Shown here: positions 35,208 to 45,332 of the stretch, piece after piece
How the letters are laid out: every line of letters begins with the position of its first letter
Position numbering within the stretch: the stretch's first letter is position 1
Source of the DNA: Pelagibacterium limicola
GTDB lineage: Bacteria > Pseudomonadota > Alphaproteobacteria > Rhizobiales > Devosiaceae
Assembly: GCF_015694405.1 (NCBI RefSeq)
Contig: NZ_JADQDB010000003.1
Span: forward strand, 491,698-555,697
Direction of reading: 5' to 3'
Length of the DNA: 64,000 nucleotides
The notes under the pieces: model-generated
Told to the model about the DNA's origin: nothing
What the model saw: the letters and a program-made list of their open reading frames with translations, nothing else
Database searches by the model: none
Translations under genes and position numbers: made by a program

Positions 35208-35390
35208 TCCCAACCTCCCGCTTTGGTCATGCTGATGGCCTCTTTTCGCGAATTAGCGCGAAAACGCGACGATATAATGTCTGGAATGGGGCAAGGTTCC
35301 GCTCTGTACGCTGCTTTACATAACCGTGCATGTCTGTAAGTTCCGCCGCAAGACTATTTAGGCCGTGAAGGCGTTGAGGGGGTTCACCAA

Positions 35391-35834
35391 ATGACGGGAA
35401 GCGGCGACGCTCTGCGGGTCGAGGAGACCACTTCAATTATCGGTTACCGGCTGCGCCGGGCGCAACTGGCGATATTCCAGCAGTTCCTCTCAACGTTCGA
35501 AACGCTCAACCTGCGTCCGGCCGAATTCAGCGTGCTCGTCCTCATCGGCAACAATCCGGGGCGCAAGCAAACCGAGATCGCGGAAGTGCTCGGCATCAAG
35601 CGCGCCAATTTCGTCACTCTTATCAATCGGCTCGACAGCCGGGGCCTGACCGAGCGGCGGGTCGTGCCAGGCAATCGCAGGGCCAATGCCCTTTATCTCA
35701 CCCCCGCCGGCGCGGGGCTCCTCGAGGAAGCGCGCAGGCTGCAGGATGCTTTCGAAACCCGTTGTGTCGAGAAACTCGGGGGGCCGGAAGCGCGCGACAC
35801 GCTCCTCGACCTGCTCGAAAAGCTTTGCCGCTAG
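35391..35834 (+). CDS. MarR-family transcriptional regulator
   Basis: A 147-residue winged-helix regulator. The DNA-binding region is clear: RPAEFSVLVLIGNNPGRKQTEIAEVLGIKRANFVTLINRLDSRGLTERRVVPGNRRANALYLTPAG (residues about 43-107, pattern paraphrased). It lies upstream of a TRAP operon with a perfect palindrome in between, so it may regulate that operon, itself, or both; this is inference. Ligand unknown. Confidence 0.87.
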   Translation: MTGSGDALRVEETTSIIGYRLRRAQLAIFQQFLSTFETLNLRPAEFSVLVLIGNNPGRKQTEIAEVLGIKRANFVTLINRLDSRGLTERRVVPGNRRANALYLTPAGAGLLEEARRLQDAFETRCVEKLGGPEARDTLLDLLEKLCR

Positions 35835-36264
35835 TACGGCCAACAAACTGGTCCCGAGTCCTCTTTACCAAAAAAATGATCCCTTCGAGCGAAGCGCCAG
35901 AATCGGCTTGCATTACGTTTCCAAGTGATATGTTATGCCGCATAACAGAAAATGGCGGAAAAGCCGAAATGACAGGTTTCTGGGGAGTATCGGAGGATTC
36001 GCGTTTGACCGCCGCAGCCCCGATGTATGAATAGTCCAATGATATGTCCCCTCGATCCATTGTCAGCGGGGGCCGGCATGGCAAGGTTGCGGGCTGACCC
36101 CTGCCGGAACCGGCAGGACGAAAAAACGCAAGCGAATGAGATCATGTGATTTGCACCCATGATCCGTTCGCGACAGGTTCGGGCCACCCCTCCCGGGACG
36201 GGAGAGGAAACCGGACCCATTCGCATAGGCGATCGACCTAAGGGACGTCGTCAGGGAGGAAGAG
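35835..36264 (+). other. Intergenic region upstream of the first TRAP operon
   Basis: 430 nt without a convincing gene. It holds a perfect 17-bp palindrome (35931-35947), a perfect CCTGCCGG/CCGGCAGG hairpin (36100-36117), and a CTCCCG/CGGGAG hairpin (36190-36204) in the probable leader of the TRAP mRNA. Short frames here show no coding character. Confidence 0.6.
35931..35947. promoter_or_regulatory. Perfect 17-bp palindrome, candidate operator for the TRAP operon
   Basis: TGTTATGC-C-GCATAACA, 97 nt past the MarR stop and 317 nt before the dctQ start. The symmetry and A/T-rich arms resemble operators of IclR, GntR or MarR proteins. The neighbouring MarR protein is a candidate binder. Confidence 0.55.
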
Positions 36265-36807
36265 TTGTTTCAGGACGGTTCGCCCTTAGGGCGCGCTATT
36301 TACGGACTCGCCAAGGCAACGGCGCTGGCAGGCGGCATTGCGCTGCTTGGGCTGGTGGTGCTCGTTGTGGTCAGCGTGTTCGGCCGTGCGTTCATCTGGG
36401 CCGGGCTCCGACCCGTTTACGGTGACTATGAACTGGTCGAGAAGGGCGTCGGGTTCGCCATCTTCGCCTTTTTGCCCTGGGCGCACCTGACCCGATCGCA
36501 CGCGCTGGTCACTCTGATCACCGACAGGTTCGGCGACGCAGTCAATCGCGTCATTCTTGTCATTACCGACGTCATGATGCTGGCCGCCTCTTCGTTCATT
36601 GCCTGGCGGCTGTATTACGGCATGCTCGACAAATTCGCCTATGGCGAAACCACGCTCATGCTTCGGATACCGCTTGGCTGGGGCTACATGGCAGGTTTCG
36701 CTGGAGCCCTCGTTTTCGCAATTGTCTCTGTATATGTTCTCGGTCGAAGCCTATCAGCTGCGATCAGGGGCGAGAATGAACCCAGCGCCCAGGGTGCCCA
36801 TCTATGA
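36265..36807 (+). CDS. TRAP transporter small permease (DctQ), first system
   Basis: A 180-residue inner-membrane protein with four helices, typical of DctQ (FLPWAHLTRSHALVTLITDRFG...). It partners the large permease DctM in Na+-driven uptake of organic acids. The start is TTG with GGGAGG 5 nt upstream; no ATG fits. It overlaps dctM by ATGA. Confidence 0.87.
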   Translation: MFQDGSPLGRAIYGLAKATALAGGIALLGLVVLVVVSVFGRAFIWAGLRPVYGDYELVEKGVGFAIFAFLPWAHLTRSHALVTLITDRFGDAVNRVILVITDVMMLAASSFIAWRLYYGMLDKFAYGETTLMLRIPLGWGYMAGFAGALVFAIVSVYVLGRSLSAAIRGENEPSAQGAHL

Positions 36808-38126
36808 GCAATATCGCCATCGGGCTCCTCGCCTTCCCCGTCATGCTCGGCCTCATCTTCCTGCGTGTGCCCATAGGGCTGGCCATGCTCGGCGTCGGGA
36901 TCGGGGGCACCTATCTGATTACCGGCAACATCAATTCGCTACTCGCCCAGTACAAGAACCTCAGCTACAGCACGTTTGCCAGCTACTCGTTTTCGGTTGT
37001 CCCGCTGTTCCTGCTGATGGGCCAGTTCGCAACCATTTCGGGCATGTCCGCAGCGCTGTTCAAGGCCGCAGCGGCGTGGCTGGGCCATCGCAAGGGCGGT
37101 GTAGCCATGGCGGCGGTCGGCGCGTGCGGCGGGTTCGGCGCAATTTGCGGATCCTCACTCGCCACCGCGGCCACCATGGGCCATGTGGCGCTACCCGAAA
37201 TGCGCAAATATGGCTATTCAGGTGCGTTGGCGACGGGCGCGGTCGCGGCCGGCGGCACGCTTGGTATCCTCATTCCGCCGTCCGTGATCCTCGTGATCTT
37301 TGCGGTGCTGACCGAACAGAACATCGCCAAGCTATTTATGGCAGCCTTCATTCCGGGCATCCTTGCCGCCATCGGCTATGTGATTGTCATCGCGATCTAT
37401 GTCCGCATCAAACCTGAAGCCGCCGGAACGCGCGCTCGCGTCCCCTACCGTGAGCGGTTCATCGAACTTGCGCGGATATGGCCGGTCCTTGCAGTGTTCC
37501 TTGCGGTGATCGGCGGCATCTATACGGGTGTGTTCACCCCCACCGAAGCCGCTGCCGTCGGCGCCGCCGGAACGTTCATCATCGCGCTTGCCGCGCGTTC
37601 CCTCTCGCTTAACAATATTTCCGAAGCCTTGTTGGCGACCGCAGCTTCAACGGCCATGATATTCCTGATCGTTCTTGGGGCAGCCGCACTGAACGGGTTC
37701 CTCGCGGTCTCGCAGCTACCCCAGTTCATTGCGAGCTGGGTCGGCTCGCAGGGGTTCAATCCGTGGCTTGTCCTGATCTTCGTTCTGATTTTCTATCTGC
37801 TGCTCGGGTGTGTCATGGACTCGCTGTCGATGATCCTCCTGACGGTGCCGATCGTCTTTCCGATGATGATGGTTCTCGATTTCGGCCTGTCACCTGACGA
37901 ATTTGCGATCTGGTTCGGCATTCTCGTTCTGATTGTCGTCGAGGTCGGGCTGATAACGCCACCCGTCGGCATGAACCTGTTCATCATCAATTCGATGGCA
38001 AAGACAACGCGTCTTTCGGAGACATTCCGGGGCACGCTGCCGTTTGTTGCCAGCGACATCATTCGCACCATGATCCTCGTGGCCTTTCCAGGTATCACGT
38101 TGGCCCTGGTGTGGTGGCTCTACTAA
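36804..38126 (+). CDS. TRAP transporter large permease (DctM), first system
   Basis: A 440-residue subunit with about 12 membrane helices that forms the transport channel. Conserved segments: FLLMGQFATISGM, GAICGSSLATAATMGHVALPEMRKYGYSGALATGAVAAGGTLGILIPPS (about residues 110-160), GVFTPTEAAAVGA, and DSLSMILLTVPIVFPMM. It overlaps dctQ; dctP follows after 77 nt. Confidence 0.93.
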   Translation: MSNIAIGLLAFPVMLGLIFLRVPIGLAMLGVGIGGTYLITGNINSLLAQYKNLSYSTFASYSFSVVPLFLLMGQFATISGMSAALFKAAAAWLGHRKGGVAMAAVGACGGFGAICGSSLATAATMGHVALPEMRKYGYSGALATGAVAAGGTLGILIPPSVILVIFAVLTEQNIAKLFMAAFIPGILAAIGYVIVIAIYVRIKPEAAGTRARVPYRERFIELARIWPVLAVFLAVIGGIYTGVFTPTEAAAVGAAGTFIIALAARSLSLNNISEALLATAASTAMIFLIVLGAAALNGFLAVSQLPQFIASWVGSQGFNPWLVLIFVLIFYLLLGCVMDSLSMILLTVPIVFPMMMVLDFGLSPDEFAIWFGILVLIVVEVGLITPPVGMNLFIINSMAKTTRLSETFRGTLPFVASDIIRTMILVAFPGITLALVWWLY

Positions 38127-38203
38127 GAGCGCAATATGGTGCCGGGCACCTCTGTCCTGCACCCAAGGTCCGCATGCGTGAGCATGCAAAAGGGAGAGAA
38201 AAT

Positions 38204-39229
38204 ATGAAACTAGGTAAGCTGATCGCCGCGACTTCCGTGGCCGTGATCGTTTCAGCCAGCGGTGCGCTGGCCCAGGAAGTGACGTTGCGTCTGCAGCAGA
38301 TGCTGCCCGCATATGCCACCATTCCTCAGCATGCGATCGAGCCTTGGGCAGAACGCGTGATGGAGCAATCCGAAGGACGCATCAACATCGAGCTTTATCC
38401 GTCAATGCAGCTCGGTGGAGCCCCTGCCAGCCTGTTCAGCCAGGCACAGGACGGCGTGGTCGACATCGTCTGGACCGTTCTGGGCTATACGCCTGGCCTG
38501 TTCCCCAAGTCCGAAGTGTTCGAGCTTCCGTTCATGCTGACGAACGGCGAAGACACGTCCGTGGCGTTCTACAACTACGTCATGGAAAACTCGGCTGAGG
38601 AATTTGCAAGCGTCAAGGTTCTAGCCCTGCACACGCATGGCCCCGGTCTGTTCCACACCAAGGATCCTGTCACATCCCTTGAAGACCTTCAGGGCATGAA
38701 GATCCGTGGTGGTTCGCGCATCATCTCCGACATGCTTGCCAATCTCGGCGCAGAGCCTGTCGGCATGCCCGTCCCGCAGGTCTCTGAAGGCCTGTCCCGC
38801 GGCGTGATCGAAGGCACGACGATCCCCTGGGAAGTCACGCCCTCGCTGCGTGTTTCCGAACTGGTGACAAACCACACCGGTTTCTCGGGCGAGAATGGGC
38901 TTTACACCCAGACCTTTGGTTTCGTCATGAACCGTCAGAGCTATGACAATCTGCCTGACGATCTCAAGGCCATCATCGATGCCAACTCCGGTGTCGAAGT
39001 GGCTCGCGAGTTCGGTCGCGTCATGGATATGGGCGACGAAATCGGCCTCAAGATCGCCCAGGATCTCGGCAACAACATCGTCACGCTCGACGAAGCCGAA
39101 ACCCAGCGCTGGAAGGATGCCGCCCAGGTCACCATCGACCAGTGGTTTACCGAAATGGAAGCCATCGGCGTTGACGGCCCGGCCCTCTACGCTGCCGCGC
39201 AGGCTGCAATGGAAGCCGCTTCCCAGTAA
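38204..39229 (+). CDS. TRAP transporter substrate-binding protein (DctP), first system
   Basis: A 341-residue periplasmic binding protein with a signal peptide (cleavage near GALAQ). Family segments DLQGMKIRGGSRIISDML and the conserved ligand-region arginine are visible. Such proteins bind carboxylates; the ligand here is unknown. The start at 38204 follows AAAGGGAG. A strong terminator follows. The short intergenic spacing and presence after dctM suggest differential expression within one operon. Confidence 0.9.
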   Translation: MKLGKLIAATSVAVIVSASGALAQEVTLRLQQMLPAYATIPQHAIEPWAERVMEQSEGRINIELYPSMQLGGAPASLFSQAQDGVVDIVWTVLGYTPGLFPKSEVFELPFMLTNGEDTSVAFYNYVMENSAEEFASVKVLALHTHGPGLFHTKDPVTSLEDLQGMKIRGGSRIISDMLANLGAEPVGMPVPQVSEGLSRGVIEGTTIPWEVTPSLRVSELVTNHTGFSGENGLYTQTFGFVMNRQSYDNLPDDLKAIIDANSGVEVAREFGRVMDMGDEIGLKIAQDLGNNIVTLDEAETQRWKDAAQVTIDQWFTEMEAIGVDGPALYAAAQAAMEAASQ

Positions 39230-39256
39230 TCACAGGACGCACAATACCCGATCCTG

Positions 39257-39281
39257 AAGGGCGCCCTCGGGCGCCCTTTTT
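39257..39281 (+). terminator. Rho-independent terminator after the first TRAP operon
   Basis: AAGGGCGCC-CTCG-GGCGCCCTT hairpin followed by TTT, 27 nt past the dctP stop. Confidence 0.93.
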
Positions 39282-39421
39282 CGTTGCTTTTCAAAGCCCG
39301 CGCGCAGGCGTAATTCTATCCGGATCGATAACCGCGCCAGGCCGCGGAAAATTTGCGGCCTCCTGTCGGAAATCGCGCAGCCCGTTCGTCAAAGGAACAG
39401 GATGCATGGAGGGACCGGCAA

Positions 39422-40654
39422 ATGGTCAGGCATTATGGTTGGGTTATCGTTGCTGCGGGCGCGCTGATTACGTGCGTTGCAATGGGCGCGATGTTCGCGC
39501 TGCCCGTATATCTTCAACCCATCGCCGAGGAAACCGGCTGGACGCGCGCAGGCATTTCCGGCGCGATGACGGTTGGCTTCGTCGTCATGGGCATAGCGGG
39601 CTTCGGCTGGGGGACGCTGACCGACAGGATTGGTGCCCGGCCGGTCGTTCTCGTTGCGTCGGTTCTGCTGGGCCTGGGGCTGTTCCTTGCCAGCCGCACG
39701 GACAACCTTCTCGTGTTCCAGCTCGCCTATGGCGGGCTTGTCGGCGCGGCGGGCGGCGCGTTTTTCGCGCCGATCATGGCTGCGACGATCACATGGTTCG
39801 ACAAGCACCGGAGCCTTGCGGTGTCGCTGGTATCCGTGGGCGCGGGCGTTGCGCCCATGACGATCACGCCGCTGGCTGCCGTCATGATCGGCACCTTCGG
39901 CTGGCGGGATTCGATGATGATGACGGCCATTGCCGCCACCATCCTCATCCTTCCGGCAGGGCTGCTGATCCGCCGCGCACCGCAGGCGCTGGCCGAGGCG
40001 ACACCGCAGACCGGAGTCGATGTCGAGCCGCACAAGCCGCAACCAAGGCGGCCCTTCGCGGCGCTACGCACCCCGCAATTCGCGATCCTCGCCGGCACGT
40101 TCTTTCTTTGCTGCGCGGCCCATTCGGGTCCGATTTTCCATACGGTAAGCTATGCGATGCTGTGCGGCATTCCGGCCCTGGCGGCGGCGAGCATCTATAG
40201 CGTCGAAGGTCTCGCGGGGCTTTTCGGGCGCGTGATCTTCGGGATCACGGCCGACCGCCTGGGCGTCAAGAAGGTCATCGTGGCCGGCCTCGCGCTGCAG
40301 GCCGTGGGCATCTACCTCTATATCTACGTTTCGGAATTGACCGGGTTCTATAGCCTTGCGGTCATGCTCGGGTTGGCTTACGGCGGCGTCATGCCGCTCT
40401 ATTCGGTCCTGGCGCGCGATTATTTCGGCCCGCATGTCATGGGCACGGTTCTCGGCGGGGCGACGATGGTCTCGGCCATCGGCATGGCGTTCGGCCCGGT
40501 GGGCGGCGGCTGGCTGTACGACAATTTCGGCAGCTATCACTGGCTCTACATGGCCTCGGCCGCCGTGGGTGTCGCCGCAGCTGCGATGGCCATAGCCTTC
40601 CCGCCGCCCAAGAAGGATCTAGACACGCCAAATGGCGTGCCGCAGGCGGCTTAG
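39422..40654 (+). CDS. MFS transporter, monocarboxylate/oxalate-formate type
   Basis: A 410-residue, 12-helix major facilitator. The loop motif after helix 2 (GWGTLTDRIGARPV), WTRAGISGAMT, GGVMPLYSVLARDYFGPHVMG in the second half, and the overall layout resemble the monocarboxylate/oxalate-formate group. The start at 39422 has GGAGGGA upstream; longer readings are unlikely. Substrate unknown; an organic acid is suggested by the TRAP neighbours. Confidence 0.85.
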   Translation: MVRHYGWVIVAAGALITCVAMGAMFALPVYLQPIAEETGWTRAGISGAMTVGFVVMGIAGFGWGTLTDRIGARPVVLVASVLLGLGLFLASRTDNLLVFQLAYGGLVGAAGGAFFAPIMAATITWFDKHRSLAVSLVSVGAGVAPMTITPLAAVMIGTFGWRDSMMMTAIAATILILPAGLLIRRAPQALAEATPQTGVDVEPHKPQPRRPFAALRTPQFAILAGTFFLCCAAHSGPIFHTVSYAMLCGIPALAAASIYSVEGLAGLFGRVIFGITADRLGVKKVIVAGLALQAVGIYLYIYVSELTGFYSLAVMLGLAYGGVMPLYSVLARDYFGPHVMGTVLGGATMVSAIGMAFGPVGGGWLYDNFGSYHWLYMASAAVGVAAAAMAIAFPPPKKDLDTPNGVPQAA

Positions 40655-40691
40655 CCATCAAATTGGGCGGCGTTGTCGAGGCATCGCCGCC

Positions 40692-41459
40692 CTATAACGA
40701 AACCGTCAACCCGCCATCGATATAGAGCGTGTGGCCGTTGATGAAGCTCGCCGCGTCCGAGGCGAGGAAGACGACGGCGCCTTTGAGTTCGCTCACGTCG
40801 CCCCAGCGTCCGGCGGGGGTGCGGTTTTCGAGCCAGGCGGTAAATTCTGGGTTTTCGACCAGCGCCTTGTTGAGAGGAGTCTTGAAGTAGCCCGGCCCGA
40901 TGGCGTTGATCTGCAGGCCCTTGCGGGCCCAATCCGCCGCCATGCCGCGCGTGAGATTGCGTACCGCACCCTTGGTGGCGGTGTAGGGCGCGATGCTGGG
41001 GCGCGCCATTTCGGACTGCACCGAGGCGATGTTGACGATCCGCCCTGCCCCGCGCGCGATCATGTGCCGGGCGACGGCCTGGGCGACATAGAACACCGAG
41101 GAGATATTGGTGCGCAAAAGCTCCTCCCAGCGGTCATGCGGGAAGTCTTCGAGGGGCGCGCGGAACTGCATCCCGGCATTGTTGACCAGGATGTCGATCG
41201 GCCCCTGCCCGTCCTCGATTTCAGCCACAGCGCGCTCGATGGCCTGAGGGTCTGTGACATCGAACGCCGCGGCTGCCACGTCGAATCCCTTCTCGCGCAG
41301 GGCAGCCACCGCCCCGTCCAGCTTTTCGACGTTACGCCCGTTGAGCACGAGCTTGGCCCCGTGCTCTCCGAGCGCCTCGGCCAGCGCAAAGCCGATCCCC
41401 TGGCTCGAGCCGGTGACGAGCGCCCGGCGCCCGGAAAGATCGAACAGCGTGCTGGCCAT
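40692..41459 (-). CDS. SDR oxidoreductase, gluconate 5-dehydrogenase-like
   Basis: A 255-residue classical short-chain dehydrogenase: TGSSQGIG cofactor motif, NNAG, catalytic S in IASVQSEMARPS and YTATK (Y-x-x-x-K), with PGYFKTPLN after it. The sequence resembles gluconate 5-dehydrogenase (Gno/IdnO), which interconverts gluconate and 5-ketogluconate. It is the last gene of the leftward TRAP-DMT-dehydratase operon, 11 nt after the dehydratase gene, with AAAGGAA upstream. A sugar-acid substrate is likely; the exact one is not. Confidence 0.85.
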   Translation of the reverse strand: MASTLFDLSGRRALVTGSSQGIGFALAEALGEHGAKLVLNGRNVEKLDGAVAALREKGFDVAAAAFDVTDPQAIERAVAEIEDGQGPIDILVNNAGMQFRAPLEDFPHDRWEELLRTNISSVFYVAQAVARHMIARGAGRIVNIASVQSEMARPSIAPYTATKGAVRNLTRGMAADWARKGLQINAIGPGYFKTPLNKALVENPEFTAWLENRTPAGRWGDVSELKGAVVFLASDAASFINGHTLYIDGGLTVSL

Positions 41460-41470
41460 TGCGGTTCCTT

Positions 41471-43252
41471 TCAGTGATTGTCGCGCGGCAACCCCTTGGT
41501 CTGCGCGATACGCTGGTAGTTGACCGCGGGCTTGAGCACCGCGCCGTTGCCAAGCTGATCGACAAGACCACGCTGGATTTCCTGCCAGGGCGTCTGGTGA
41601 TCGGGGTATTTATAGCCCCCGTTTGCCTCGAGTTCGGCCCGCCGTGCGGCAAGCTCCTCGCTGGAAACCAGTATGTCCGCGGTTCCCGCACGCAAATCGA
41701 TCCGCACACGGTCCCCGGTCCTCAATAACGCCAGCCCGCCGCCCGCGGCAGCTTCCGGTGAAGCGTTGAGGATCGAGGGAGAGCCGGAGGTGCCCGACTG
41801 CCGCCCGTCGCCGATGCAGGGCAGGGAATGAACCCCCTTCTTGATGAGGTAATCGGGCGGACGCATGTTGACCACTTCCGCCGCACCCGGATAGCCGATG
41901 GGGCCGGTGCCGCGCATGAAGAGCAAGGTGAACTCGTCGATCGCCAGGGCGGGATCGTCGATCCGGTGGTGGTAGTCCTCGGGCCCGTCGAAGACCACCG
42001 CCCTGCCCTCGAAGGCTTCCGGGTCGTCCGGGTTGCAGAGGTAGCGCGTGCGGAATTCCTCACTGATGACCGAGGTCTTCATGATCGCGTTATCGAACAG
42101 ATTGCCCTTGAGGACGAGGAAGCCTGCCGTTTTCTGCATCGGCGCATCGAACGGCTTGATGACGTCGGTGTCCTCGATGGGAGTTGCGCGGCAATTCTCA
42201 CCAATCGTCTTGCCGTTGACTGTGGGCGCGTTCTCCCGGATCAGCCCGTGCTTCATCAATTCGTTGACGACTGCCGGCACGCCGCCCGCGCGATAATAAT
42301 CCTCGCCGAGATATTCGCCGGCCGGCTGCAGGTTGACCAGAAGCGGAACCTCGAGACCATGGGTCTGCCAATCCTCGATGGTAAGCTCCACGCCCACATG
42401 GCGCGCAATCGCGTTTATATGGACGGGGGCATTGGTCGAGCCGCCGATGGCGGAATTGACGACGATGGCGTTGAGGAAATTGTCCTTGGTCATGATGTCG
42501 GAGGGCTTGATGTCTTCGAGTGCCATCTCGACGATACGCTTGCCCGTGCGCCAGGCCATGGCCCCGCGATCCCGATAGGGCGCAGGGATGGCCGCCGAGC
42601 CAGGAAGCTGCATGCCCAACGCCTCGGCCAGCGAGTTCATGGTGGTGGCGGTGCCCATGGTGTTGCAGTAACCAACCGAAGGGGCGGAACTTGCGACGAG
42701 TTCGATGAACTCCTCATAGCCGATCTCGCCTGCCGCCATCATCTGGCGGGCCTTCCAGATGATCGTGCCCGAACCGGTACGCTGGCCCTTGTGCCAGCCG
42801 TTTAGCATGGGGCCGACCGAGAGCGCGATGGCGGGGATGTTGACGGTCGCTGCGCCCATCAGCATGGCCGGGGTGGTCTTGTCGCAACCGATGGTCAGCA
42901 CCACGCCATCGAGCGGGTAGCCGTAAAGCACCTCGACGAGACCGAGATAGGCCAGGTTGCGGTCGAGCCCTGCTGTCGGGCGCTTGCCGGTTTCCTGGAT
43001 GGGGTGGACGGGAAATTCGAATGCGATGCCGCCCGCCTCGCGGATGCCTTCGCGCACCCGCTCGGCCAGCACCACGTGATGGCGATTGCAGGGCGAGAGA
43101 TCGGAACCGGTCTGGGCGATGCCGATGATCGGCTTGCCCGATTGCAGTTCCTCCCGCGTCAACCCGTAATTCATGTAGCGCTCGAGGTAGAGCGCGGTCA
43201 TGTCCACGTTGTCAGGATTGTCGAACCAGGCGCGCGAGCGCAGCTTTTTCAT
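41471..43252 (-). CDS. IlvD/Edd-family sugar-acid dehydratase, L-arabinonate dehydratase-like
   Basis: A 593-residue [2Fe-2S] dehydratase. The cluster cysteines are C55 (SPCNRH), C123 (GCDKTTP) and C196 (YCNTMGTA), with carbamylatable K125 after GCD and a catalytic serine in [10 protein letters not shown]. The spacing parallels the L-arabinonate dehydratase of Rhizobium leguminosarum, offset by four residues. It removes water from an aldonate to give a 2-keto-3-deoxy acid. The start overlaps the DMT gene stop by ATGA and has GGAGA upstream. Substrate (arabinonate, xylonate, fuconate or similar) cannot be fixed by eye. Confidence 0.9.
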   Translation of the reverse strand: MKKLRSRAWFDNPDNVDMTALYLERYMNYGLTREELQSGKPIIGIAQTGSDLSPCNRHHVVLAERVREGIREAGGIAFEFPVHPIQETGKRPTAGLDRNLAYLGLVEVLYGYPLDGVVLTIGCDKTTPAMLMGAATVNIPAIALSVGPMLNGWHKGQRTGSGTIIWKARQMMAAGEIGYEEFIELVASSAPSVGYCNTMGTATTMNSLAEALGMQLPGSAAIPAPYRDRGAMAWRTGKRIVEMALEDIKPSDIMTKDNFLNAIVVNSAIGGSTNAPVHINAIARHVGVELTIEDWQTHGLEVPLLVNLQPAGEYLGEDYYRAGGVPAVVNELMKHGLIRENAPTVNGKTIGENCRATPIEDTDVIKPFDAPMQKTAGFLVLKGNLFDNAIMKTSVISEEFRTRYLCNPDDPEAFEGRAVVFDGPEDYHHRIDDPALAIDEFTLLFMRGTGPIGYPGAAEVVNMRPPDYLIKKGVHSLPCIGDGRQSGTSGSPSILNASPEAAAGGGLALLRTGDRVRIDLRAGTADILVSSEELAARRAELEANGGYKYPDHQTPWQEIQRGLVDQLGNGAVLKPAVNYQRIAQTKGLPRDNH

Positions 43253-44184
43253 GTGTTTTCTCCAAATCCGCGCGCAGGGGCGGCCGCCGTGGCGGCGCGT
43301 TTAGCCCTGGTATCGCGGAGATAAATGACCAGCCCTGAAGTTACAATGATCGCCGCACCCACGAGCATGAGAGGCCGCGGCAAATCCCCGAAAAACAGCC
43401 AGCCGAGGATAATCGCCCAAGGGAGCAACGTATACTGGAAAGGCGCGACGACGGCGGCGTCGGCGAGCTTTACGGCGCGGTTTACACAGATATGCGCAAC
43501 CATCGCCACGATGCCGAGCATACCGAGCAGGAAAAAGTCCGGAACGGTTGGGGAAACCCAGCCGAACGGCGCGAGAACGATGCCCGCGAGCAGCGCGCCA
43601 ATGAGCTGGAAAAAGACGAGCGTTTTATCGGGTGTTCCGCGCAATGTGCGGCCAGTCACAACCATCATCGCAAAGGCCAGTGTGCCGATGATGGCAACGA
43701 CGATCGCCATGGGCTCCACCTCGCCGGACGGCGTCAGCGCAACGAGTACGCCGACGAACCCGATCCCGATGGCTGCCCAGCGCACCGGCCCGACCTTTTC
43801 CTTGAGCAGGAACGGCGAGAGCGCCGCCACATAGATCGGCGCGGCGAGCCAATAGGTCATCACATCGGCAAGCGGCAGGTAGATAACGGCCCAGTAGAAG
43901 CAGAACACCTCGGCAGTCGAGAATACGACGCGCGCCAGTTGCAGCATGGGCCGCTCGGCGCGCACGATGTCCTTGAGCCCGGCCTGCCAGAGAAACGGAA
44001 GCAGGATGACGAGCGCGACCGCCGAGCGGATGAGCAGCACCTGCCCCACCGAATAGGTGGCGACCAACCATTTGCCCATCGCATCGTTGAGCGAAAAAAG
44101 GAACATGCCGAGCAGCATGACGAGAATGCCCATGCGGGCGGGCGTCATGGCAGCCCCTGTTCCCCTTACCCCCGTTGCGTTCAT
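43249..44184 (-). CDS. DMT-superfamily (EamA) transporter
   Basis: A 311-residue protein with ten transmembrane helices and two EamA halves ([42 protein letters not shown]). Drug/metabolite transporters of this type often export or exchange small metabolites. It sits in a catabolic operon between dctP and the dehydratase, overlapping the latter by ATGA. The start could be the ATG at 44184 (GAGG upstream) or one 12 codons downstream. Confidence 0.85.
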   Translation of the reverse strand: MNATGVRGTGAAMTPARMGILVMLLGMFLFSLNDAMGKWLVATYSVGQVLLIRSAVALVILLPFLWQAGLKDIVRAERPMLQLARVVFSTAEVFCFYWAVIYLPLADVMTYWLAAPIYVAALSPFLLKEKVGPVRWAAIGIGFVGVLVALTPSGEVEPMAIVVAIIGTLAFAMMVVTGRTLRGTPDKTLVFFQLIGALLAGIVLAPFGWVSPTVPDFFLLGMLGIVAMVAHICVNRAVKLADAAVVAPFQYTLLPWAIILGWLFFGDLPRPLMLVGAAIIVTSGLVIYLRDTRAKRAATAAAPARGFGENT

Positions 44185-44220
44185 TCCCGCTACCCTCGGC
44201 CGCGGCCGTTTCGATTTGGA

Positions 44221-44246
44221 GCGGGGGCCGGAAAGCCGGTCCCCGC
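44221..44246 (-). other. Stable hairpin between dctP and the DMT gene
   Basis: GCGGGG-ACCGG/CCGG-CCCCCGC arms (one mismatch) around CTTT in the 81-nt gap. There is no T-run, so it is more likely an mRNA-stability or processing element that keeps dctP transcripts abundant than a full terminator. Confidence 0.45.
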
Positions 44247-44265
44247 CCGTTTGACCAGAGAGGAA

Positions 44266-45279
44266 TTACTCCCCGCGCAGTTCCGCGAGGGCGGCCTGCA
44301 TGCGCTCCACGACATCGGCGCCGATCGTTTCGGCGTGGCGTTCGTAGACGCCCTGCACCGCCTCGCGGATTTCGGCCATCGCTTCGGCAGAAAGCTCGTT
44401 TGCCTGCATACCCTCGGCGGTGATGCGGGCAAGCGACTCGTTGGACAGCGCCCGGCTTGCGGCACGCTGCACGTCACGGCCGACGACCGCGCAATCGCGG
44501 AGAATCTGCTGCTCCTCTTCCGAATAGGTCTCCCAGATGGCCCGCGAGAACAGGATCATGAACGGGGTGTAGGCGTGGCGGGTGGCCGACACGTATTCCT
44601 GGACCTCGTAGAACTTGGAGGTATCGATGGTCACATAGGGGTTTTCCTGGGCATCGATGGCGCGCGTCTCGAGCGCGGTGAACACTTCGCCGAACGCCAT
44701 CGGCATGGCATTGGTGCCGAGCGTCTGGAAGGTATCGATGAAGATGTTGTTCTGCATCACGCGCACGCGCATGCCGCGGAAATCCTCGAGGCTTTCGACG
44801 GGGCGTACGCTGTTGGTGAGATTGCGGAAACCGTTCTCCCAGAAGGCGAGATTGACGAGGCCGTATTCGGGCATCATGTCCGAAATATAGTCGCCGAATT
44901 CACCATCGAGGATAGCGTCCGCTTCCGCCTCGTTGGCAAAGAGGAACGGCAGGTCGAACACGCCAAGTGCGGGGACGATGGAAACGATGGGCGAGGACGA
45001 GGTTACGACCATTTCCTGGGTGCCCGAGCGCAGGGCCTGGGTGGCCTGAAGATCGTCGCCAAGCGCCGAACTCCAGAACGCGTTGAACGTCCAGGCGCCG
45101 CCGGTCCTCTCGTCGATGCATTCGCGCATGGCCGCGATGCCATTGCCCACCGGATGGGTCTCGGCGACGCCGTTCGAGACGCGGATCGTGCGCTGCGAAA
45201 CCTGCGCGCTGGCCGGCAGGGCGATGCTGGCGACAAGCGAGGCGGCAAGGCCCGCCGCAAAGATTGACTTGAGTTTCAT
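44266..45279 (-). CDS. TRAP transporter substrate-binding protein (DctP), sugar-acid cluster
   Basis: A 337-residue periplasmic protein with a signal peptide (cleavage near LPASAQ). Family segments include LEDFRGMRVRVMQNNIFIDTFQTLGTNAMPMAFGEVFTALET (about residues 150-190, with the conserved Arg) and DAQENPYVTI. GGAGG lies at good spacing before the ATG. The associated enzymes suggest the ligand is a sugar acid (aldonate or tetronate); this is inference. Confidence 0.9.
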   Translation of the reverse strand: MKLKSIFAAGLAASLVASIALPASAQVSQRTIRVSNGVAETHPVGNGIAAMRECIDERTGGAWTFNAFWSSALGDDLQATQALRSGTQEMVVTSSSPIVSIVPALGVFDLPFLFANEAEADAILDGEFGDYISDMMPEYGLVNLAFWENGFRNLTNSVRPVESLEDFRGMRVRVMQNNIFIDTFQTLGTNAMPMAFGEVFTALETRAIDAQENPYVTIDTSKFYEVQEYVSATRHAYTPFMILFSRAIWETYSEEEQQILRDCAVVGRDVQRAASRALSNESLARITAEGMQANELSAEAMAEIREAVQGVYERHAETIGADVVERMQAALAELRGE

Positions 45280-45332
45280 TTTATATTCCTCCGGGTTGAA
45301 TATCTTTGTTGTCGTTGGACTTTTCGTTCCTG

